From the NCBI GenBank assembly GCA_005889475.1, contig VBGT01000075.1:1-51206 (forward strand): DNA of 51,206 bases, read 5' to 3'. Shown here piece by piece: positions 47,261 to 51,206 of this stretch (position 1 is the stretch's first letter; every line of letters begins with the position of its first letter). Origin of the DNA: Chloroflexota bacterium (lineage in GTDB: Bacteria > Chloroflexota > Limnocylindria > Limnocylindrales > CSP1-4). Position numbers and translations under genes: made by a program. The notes below the pieces were generated by a model. The model searched no databases, was not told the DNA's origin, and was given only the letters and a program-made list of their open reading frames with translations.

Positions 47261-48187
47261 CTAGAGCTCGCTCGTCGTGGCGATGGTGACGTCGCGCGCA
47301 AGGTGGGTATCGAGGGCCCAGGCACGCGCGAGGATTACGTGGAATGTCGCCTGCGCCCGCCCATGCGGCAGCTCGATCGTTGGCAACGGGCGCGGGTCGA
47401 TCGCGCCGGCGATGTCCAGGCCGAGCGAGCCCCCATAGGTGCCCGCCGGGGCGAGGATCGCCGACCAGGCCGTGATCGTCTCGCTCTCGCCTTCGTTGAC
47501 GGTCGCCTCGACCTTGACTCGAATCTCGGCGCGAATCTCCTGGAGCTTGACCGCGCCCGGCATCGAGAGCTCCAGCCGGCCGGTCAGCGACTCGCCGCAC
47601 ACCAGCGGCATGGGCTCGAGCTTGATCGTGCCGGTGATCCCGTCCGATGCGCTGTCGGTCTGCTCGTAGAGCGCGAACTCGCCGACGTGGACGACGCCGG
47701 CCCGGAGTAGCGCCGTGGGCTGGGCGACGACGACCTCGTGTTCGATGCTCGAGTCCAAGCCGCCAGCGATGTCGAGCTTCGCCTCGAACGCCCAATCCAG
47801 GCCCACATCATCGGCGACGAGCGTCGCCGGGCCCATCCCCGGTACGGGCTGTTCGAAGGTCGCCGTCCATGTCTCGCCCTGAGCGATCTGCAGGGGACCG
47901 TGCACCTGCACGGGCTCCCGAAGAAGGTCTTCTCGCGTCGTCACGACCCTGGTGGTGGTCGTGCCATTGGCCCCATGCGTGGTGACCCGATGCCGCCAGT
48001 GCTCCTCCGCGACGAGGCCGACGAGGACGCCGCGCGCCTCGATCGCGCGATCCGCCCTGATCGAGACACGGCCAGAGACCAGGCGGCCGGGGAGCAGGAT
48101 CGATCGGTCGAGCTCGACATGCCACGTGGCACCGCCGGATGAACCCTCCCAGGCCGCGGCGGCCGCCCGCGATTGCGTCTCGGTCAC
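47261..48187 (-). CDS. Arrestin-like (Spo0M-like) protein
   Basis: 308 aa from the GTG at 48187. Two arrestin-like beta domains: [44 protein letters not shown] (strands of the N domain) and [26 protein letters not shown] (second domain), with [18 protein letters not shown]-type late strands. The family includes sporulation-control protein Spo0M, whose mechanism is unclear. The first ~18 residues are Ala/Glu/Ser-rich. A -10 element TACGCT is 7 nt upstream of the start. No operon partner. Confidence 0.75.
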   Translation of the reverse strand: MTETQSRAAAAAWEGSSGGATWHVELDRSILLPGRLVSGRVSIRADRAIEARGVLVGLVAEEHWRHRVTTHGANGTTTTRVVTTREDLLREPVQVHGPLQIAQGETWTATFEQPVPGMGPATLVADDVGLDWAFEAKLDIAGGLDSSIEHEVVVAQPTALLRAGVVHVGEFALYEQTDSASDGITGTIKLEPMPLVCGESLTGRLELSMPGAVKLQEIRAEIRVKVEATVNEGESETITAWSAILAPAGTYGGSLGLDIAGAIDPRPLPTIELPHGRAQATFHVILARAWALDTHLARDVTIATTSEL

Positions 48188-48194
48188 GTCCGAG

Positions 48195-48200
48195 AGCGTA
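48195..48200 (-). promoter_or_regulatory. -10 element TACGCT, leaderless start of arrestin-like gene
   Basis: On the minus strand TACGCT is followed by 7 nt and the GTG at 48187. Confidence 0.5.
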
Positions 48201-48222
48201 CCGGCTCGCCCGGCGCCGCGGC

Positions 48223-48228
48223 TACCAT
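48223..48228 (+). promoter_or_regulatory. -10 element TACCAT upstream of adenosine deaminase gene
   Basis: About 24 nt before the ATG; a short leader with GAGGG upstream of the start follows, so this gene is not leaderless. Confidence 0.4.
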
Positions 48229-48252
48229 CGGGCCGAGGGCCTGAGGGACGGG

Positions 48253-49359
48253 ATGCTGACGCTCGACACGATCCGGGGGGCGCCGAAAGCGCTTCTGCAC
48301 GACCATCTCGACGGCGGGCTGCGGCCGGCGACCGTGGTGGACCTCGCTCGCGAGTTCGGCTATCAACGGCTGCCGACGACTGACGTCGACGAGCTCGCGA
48401 GCTGGTTTCGCCGCGGCGCCGACCGCAAGTCGCTGGAGCTGTACCTGGAGACGTTCGAGCACACCGTCGGCGTGCTCCAGGACCGCGACGCGATCATGCG
48501 CGTCGCCGCCGAGTGCGCGGAGGATCTCGCCGCCGACCGCGTCGTCTATGCGGAGGTGCGCTACGCCCCGGAGCTGTCGACCGAGAAGGGCCTGACCCTG
48601 GACGAGGTGGTCGAGGCCAATCTCGAAGGCTTCCGGCTCGGGAGCGCGAGGGCCGCCGAGGCCGGCCAGCCGATCGTCATGAAGGTCCTCGTGACCGCGA
48701 TGCGCCAGGCCGCTCGGTCGGTGGAGGTCGCCGAATGTGCGATCCGCTGGCGCGATGCGGGTGTCGTGGGCTTCGACATCGCGGGGCCCGAGGCCGGCTA
48801 CCGCCCGACGCGCCACCTCGAGGCATTCGAGGCGGTGCGCAAGGAGAACTTCCACATCACGATCCACGCCGGCGAGGGCTTCGGCCTCCCGTCGATCTGG
48901 GAGGCCCTCCAGTTCTGCGGCGCCGAGCGGCTCGGCCACGGCGTCCGCATCGTCGACGACATCACCGCGCTGCCGGATGGCTCGTACTCGCTCGGTCGGC
49001 TGGCGGCGTTCGTGCGCGACCGCCGCGTGCCGCTCGAGATGTGCCCGACCTCGAACGTCCACAGCGGCGCCGCGACCTCGATCGCCGAGCACCCGTTCGA
49101 CCTGCTCCGGCGCCTGCGTTTCCGGGTCACGGTCAACACCGACAACCGACTGATGTCCAACGTGTCCATGTCGAGCGAGCTCAAGGTCCTCGACGAGACC
49201 TTCGGGCTCGGCCTGGGCGAGCTCGAGTGGCTGACGATCAACGCGATGAAGTCGGCCTTCGCGCCGTTCGACGAGCGGCTCCGGATCATCAACGAGGTCG
49301 TGAAGCCCGGCTACGCGCACCTGCGGGCAGCGGAGTCGCGGGTCGTCGCCCACGCGTGA
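48253..49359 (+). CDS. add: Adenosine deaminase
   Basis: 368 aa from the ATG at 48253 (MLTLDTIRG); the track ORF starts upstream without support. Metal-binding H16/H18 lie in LLHDHLDGG, the second His/Glu pair in [27 protein letters not shown] contributes the next His, and [10 protein letters not shown] provides the final Asp. The enzyme deaminates (deoxy)adenosine to inosine, a purine salvage step. This H-D-H-L-D-G form with [10 protein letters not shown] is typical of the actinobacterial type. Length matches. It stands alone; the 130 bp beyond it hold nothing convincing. Confidence 0.93.
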   Translation: MLTLDTIRGAPKALLHDHLDGGLRPATVVDLAREFGYQRLPTTDVDELASWFRRGADRKSLELYLETFEHTVGVLQDRDAIMRVAAECAEDLAADRVVYAEVRYAPELSTEKGLTLDEVVEANLEGFRLGSARAAEAGQPIVMKVLVTAMRQAARSVEVAECAIRWRDAGVVGFDIAGPEAGYRPTRHLEAFEAVRKENFHITIHAGEGFGLPSIWEALQFCGAERLGHGVRIVDDITALPDGSYSLGRLAAFVRDRRVPLEMCPTSNVHSGAATSIAEHPFDLLRRLRFRVTVNTDNRLMSNVSMSSELKVLDETFGLGLGELEWLTINAMKSAFAPFDERLRIINEVVKPGYAHLRAAESRVVAHA

Positions 49360-49490
49360 CGCCGGCGGACTGTGAGCTCCTTGGACGACCTCAGCGGGCG
49401 GCTCGCGGCGATCCACGAGCAGCTCGACCAGCGGCCGACGTCAGCCTCGCTGTCGCCGTCGGCGAGCCCGCCTCGGAGGCCTGACGCAGC
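49360..49490. other. 131-bp intergenic stretch after add
   Basis: Between the add stop and the convergent cupredoxin gene. An ORF from GTG 49372 reads MSSLDDLSGRLAAIHEQLDQ, which looks natural for a small helical protein, but it runs on into antisense of the cupredoxin gene. Not called. Confidence 0.3.
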
Positions 49491-49913
49491 TCAGCCGCCG
49501 GTGACGGTCAGCGTGCCCTTCATCCCGAGCTGGTCGTGGCCGTTCAGCTTGCACAGGAAGGTGTACTCGCCTGCGGCGAGCGTGACCGTCGCGTCCTTGG
49601 TCAGCCCGGCCGCGATTGCCTCGACCTTGCTCACCACCTGGTCGCCCTGCAGGATCTCGAGCTCGTGCTCCTGCGTGCCCACGTTCTTGATCGAAAAGGT
49701 GACCGAGCCGGCCGGCACCGTGATCGTCGACGGCGTGAAGGCGTACTCCTTTGCCTCGACCGCGAGCACGCCCGACGGGACCGGCGTGACCGGGCCGGCC
49801 GTCGGTGTCGTCCCGCCGCCGCAGGCGGCAAACACTGCCGCGAGGGCGAGGGGCGCGACGAGGCGCGTGGCGAGGCGTGCGGCGATGTCAGCTGGGCGGC
49901 CGGAACGAAGCAC
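49491..49913 (-). CDS. Cupredoxin-fold lipoprotein
   Basis: 140 aa from the GTG at 49913, with GGAGG 9 nt upstream. A lipoprotein signal peptide ends at C31 (VFAACGGG), followed by a Thr/Pro/Gly linker. The mature domain is a cupredoxin with a full type 1 copper ligand set: H83 (QEHELEIL), C121, H126 and M131 in FLCKLNGHDQLGMKG. It would carry one copper ion for electron transfer outside the membrane. It follows the FTR1 permease in the same orientation with a 53-bp gap, an arrangement like FTR1 systems that need a periplasmic (multi)copper protein to oxidise Fe(II). Confidence 0.87.
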   Translation of the reverse strand: MLRSGRPADIAARLATRLVAPLALAAVFAACGGGTTPTAGPVTPVPSGVLAVEAKEYAFTPSTITVPAGSVTFSIKNVGTQEHELEILQGDQVVSKVEAIAAGLTKDATVTLAAGEYTFLCKLNGHDQLGMKGTLTVTGG

Positions 49914-49966
49914 TGGTGTGGTCCTCCAAGCGGACGCTTCGCATCGCGGGCGAAGCGTCGGGGGTC

Positions 49967-50800
49967 TCAGCCGGCGACGGCGGGTGGCGCCGGTCGGCGG
50001 ATGAGCGGGCGATCGACGATGAACAGCACGAGCACAGGGACGAGGTAGGCAAGGTATCCGAGCAGCTCGAGCACCGTCGGGGCCGACCGGTACCCGAAGA
50101 GGGCGTGGAGGATGCTGCCGACCGCGCTCGTCTCGGAAACCACGCCCTCGAGGTCGAACGCGATGCCGGTGTTGGCGATGAGCCCGGCTTCCCCGAACTC
50201 GTGGATCGCAAACGCGACAAGGCCGGCCGCGACGAAGATCAGGATCGTGCCGGTCACGGTGAAGAACCGGCGAAGGTTGACCCGTCGCCCAGCGACGAAG
50301 ATGGCCCAGCCGGTCGCGATCGCGACGGCAAGCCCCAGGACGCCACCCGCAATCGTGTCGATGCCGGAACCGTTGAAGGACAGCACCGGGATCAGGAACA
50401 ACGCCGTTTCCACCCCCTCGCGGATTACCGCCACGAACGCCAGGGCGACCAGCGCAAACGTCCCGCCGCGCGAGATCGCAAGGTCGACGTCGTGCTCGAG
50501 CTCGCCCTTGATGGCTCGACCCTGGCGGCGCATCCAGAACAGCATCCAGGTCAGGACCGCCACGGCCACCAGCGCCGCGACGCCCTCGGCCGTGGCCTGG
50601 ACGATCTCGGGCAGCTCCTCGATCGTGAGGATGACCGCTACGCCGATCGCGATCGATAGCGCGACGGCACTGGCCACACCCATGGCGATACTCGGCAGGG
50701 CGTCTCGCCGACCGATCCTGACCAGGTACGCGGCGACGATGCCGACGATGAGGGCCGCCTCGAGGCCCTCTCGGAGCATCAGGAAGAAAGTGGCGAGCAT
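49967..50800 (-). CDS. FTR1-family high-affinity iron permease
   Basis: 277 aa, ATG at 50800. About seven membrane helices with two iron-binding REGxE motifs: REGLE at residues 10-14 and REGVE at residues 127-131, in the expected first and fourth helices. The family moves Fe(III) after extracytoplasmic oxidation of Fe(II), or in Efe systems moves iron across the membrane. The next gene is a cupredoxin lipoprotein rather than EfeO or EfeB. The leader has a long inverted repeat and a candidate promoter. Possible regulation by the DtxR-like protein at the other end of the window is only a guess. Confidence 0.92.
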   Translation of the reverse strand: MLATFFLMLREGLEAALIVGIVAAYLVRIGRRDALPSIAMGVASAVALSIAIGVAVILTIEELPEIVQATAEGVAALVAVAVLTWMLFWMRRQGRAIKGELEHDVDLAISRGGTFALVALAFVAVIREGVETALFLIPVLSFNGSGIDTIAGGVLGLAVAIATGWAIFVAGRRVNLRRFFTVTGTILIFVAAGLVAFAIHEFGEAGLIANTGIAFDLEGVVSETSAVGSILHALFGYRSAPTVLELLGYLAYLVPVLVLFIVDRPLIRRPAPPAVAG

Positions 50801-50817
50801 TGGGTTGCTTGGTGCCT

Positions 50818-50864
50818 CGGACTCAAGCGTTCTTGCGTTGCTGGGTCAAGCGCCCTTGAGTCCG
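50818..50864 (-). promoter_or_regulatory. Inverted repeat CGGACTCAAG ... CTTGAGTCCG in the FTR1 leader
   Basis: Perfect 10-bp arms separated by 27 nt, with an additional TCAAGCG repeat inside. It lies between the permease ATG and a candidate -10 TAGCCT (50866-50871, minus strand) so it would be within the 5' leader RNA, where it could form a stem closing an internal loop, or bind a regulator. Confidence 0.5.
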
Positions 50865-50925
50865 AAGGCTAGCATGGAATTTTCGGGGGTGCCACGGCGG
50901 AAATACCGCCTCCGCGCGCTTGCGC

Positions 50926-51206
50926 CTACGACAGGCCCAACGTCCGCAGGTACGGCTCGATGGTCGTCCGCCACGAGGCGAATGTGCCCGACCCGGTGGT
51001 CAAGGTGGCAACGATCGCGCGGTCCGACCGGACCCCGAACACCGCCAGGAAGTGCAGCTGACGGCCCTGGGCGGTGCCCGTGTACTCGAGCACCTCGAGC
51101 GTCGCGCCCGAGGCATCGACCTGGGCCTCCGAGACCACCTTGAAGTCGGCGATCAATGCCGGCGCGTTGGCGACCGAGGCCGTCGTGTAGTCGGCGAGGC
51201 TCATCC
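50926..51206 (-). CDS. C-terminal part of a DcrB/PsbP-like protein, truncated by window edge
   Basis: The open frame runs from the window end to a TAG at 50926; 92 residues are visible after an internal ATG. The pattern FKVVSEAQVDASGATLEVLEYTGTAQGRQLHFLAVFGV..AIVATLTTGSGTFASWRTTIEPYLRTLGL resembles the mog1/PsbP/DUF1795-type fold of small secreted or lipoprotein stress proteins (as in DcrB, LpqN). The N-terminus, and any signal peptide, is outside the window, so the family is only suggested. Confidence 0.55.
   Translation of the reverse strand, partial: MSLADYTTASVANAPALIADFKVVSEAQVDASGATLEVLEYTGTAQGRQLHFLAVFGVRSDRAIVATLTTGSGTFASWRTTIEPYLRTLGLS

Noticed and set aside
49372-50004. 210-codon ORF starting MSSLDDLSGRLAAIHEQLDQ
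   Set aside because: The first 20 residues look natural, but the frame continues as antisense of the cupredoxin gene with no homology. A remnant of a small gene is possible, but unsupported.
1-51206. tRNA, rRNA, insertion sequences, phage genes, toxin-antitoxin or defence systems
   Set aside because: None found by reading; no transposase, integrase, flanking direct repeats or recognisable RNA cloverleaf were seen.

Overview
The window is G+C-rich chromosomal DNA. It is densely packed, with many 1-8 bp gene overlaps and many GTG starts, and it carries ordinary housekeeping genes (gltX, proS, deoC, add) next to stress, metal and phosphate functions. Lipoprotein signal peptides, an LLM-class (F420-type) oxidoreductase and a very common leaderless promoter layout suggest a soil or freshwater Chloroflexota (Limnocylindria-like) or, less likely, an actinobacterium. 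This placement is an inference; there is no rRNA or marker in the window that settles it. I see no tRNA, rRNA, CRISPR array, insertion sequence or prophage. No gene-free stretch exceeds about 300 bases.

Layout: 1-5.3 kb holds a truncated asparaginase, a J-domain membrane protein overlapping a DtxR-type regulator, then gltX and a SnoaL-like protein. 5.4-21.5 kb is a phosphate/arsenic region: an OmpR/PhoB response regulator, a Pit transporter, proS, three hypothetical genes, the DUF47 Pit accessory protein, a PhoR-like kinase co-transcribed with two phosphodiesterases, an arsM/arsR divergent pair with a tiny cysteine-rich ORF behind arsM, and a seven-gene operon pstS-pstC-pstA-pstB-phoU-arsC-sixA-like. 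21.5-25.8 kb has a DUF971/YbjQ/membrane/CYTH operon and a NatAB-type ABC exporter. 25.8-35.2 kb has a DNA-ligase-like protein lacking its catalytic lysine, deoC, a compact ketosynthase/cyclase/FAD-reductase/methyltransferase operon, a lipoprotein with a Hint (hedgehog/intein) domain, an S9 peptidase and an LLM oxidoreductase. 35.2-43.2 kb has a frameshifted aldehyde dehydrogenase with a cupin and a second, catalytically dead ALDH domain (together resembling a split ALDH16), a GbsR-type regulator with an ABC exporter, and two EamA transporters. 43.2-51.2 kb has a DUF4242 (SCO4226-like) gene with a secreted protein, a large ATP-binding LuxR regulator, an arrestin-like protein, adenosine deaminase, a cupredoxin lipoprotein, an FTR1 iron permease and the end of one more gene.

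How parts work together: Pst and Pit bring in phosphate (and unavoidably arsenate); the pst operon itself encodes an arsenate reductase, and arsM plus the cysteine-rich mini-ORF lie immediately next to it. The response regulator and pstS share the 10-mer CTGTTAACAC upstream, a candidate Pho box. The most striking regulatory observation is a nearly identical perfect palindrome (ATCGGTCG-NN-CGACCGAT) located the same 21-22 bp upstream of the likely -10 elements of both the LuxR regulator and the DUF4242 operon, which links the two as a probable regulon. About eighteen genes have a -10 element, mostly of the form TANNCT, only 6-10 nt before the start codon, as expected for leaderless mRNAs.
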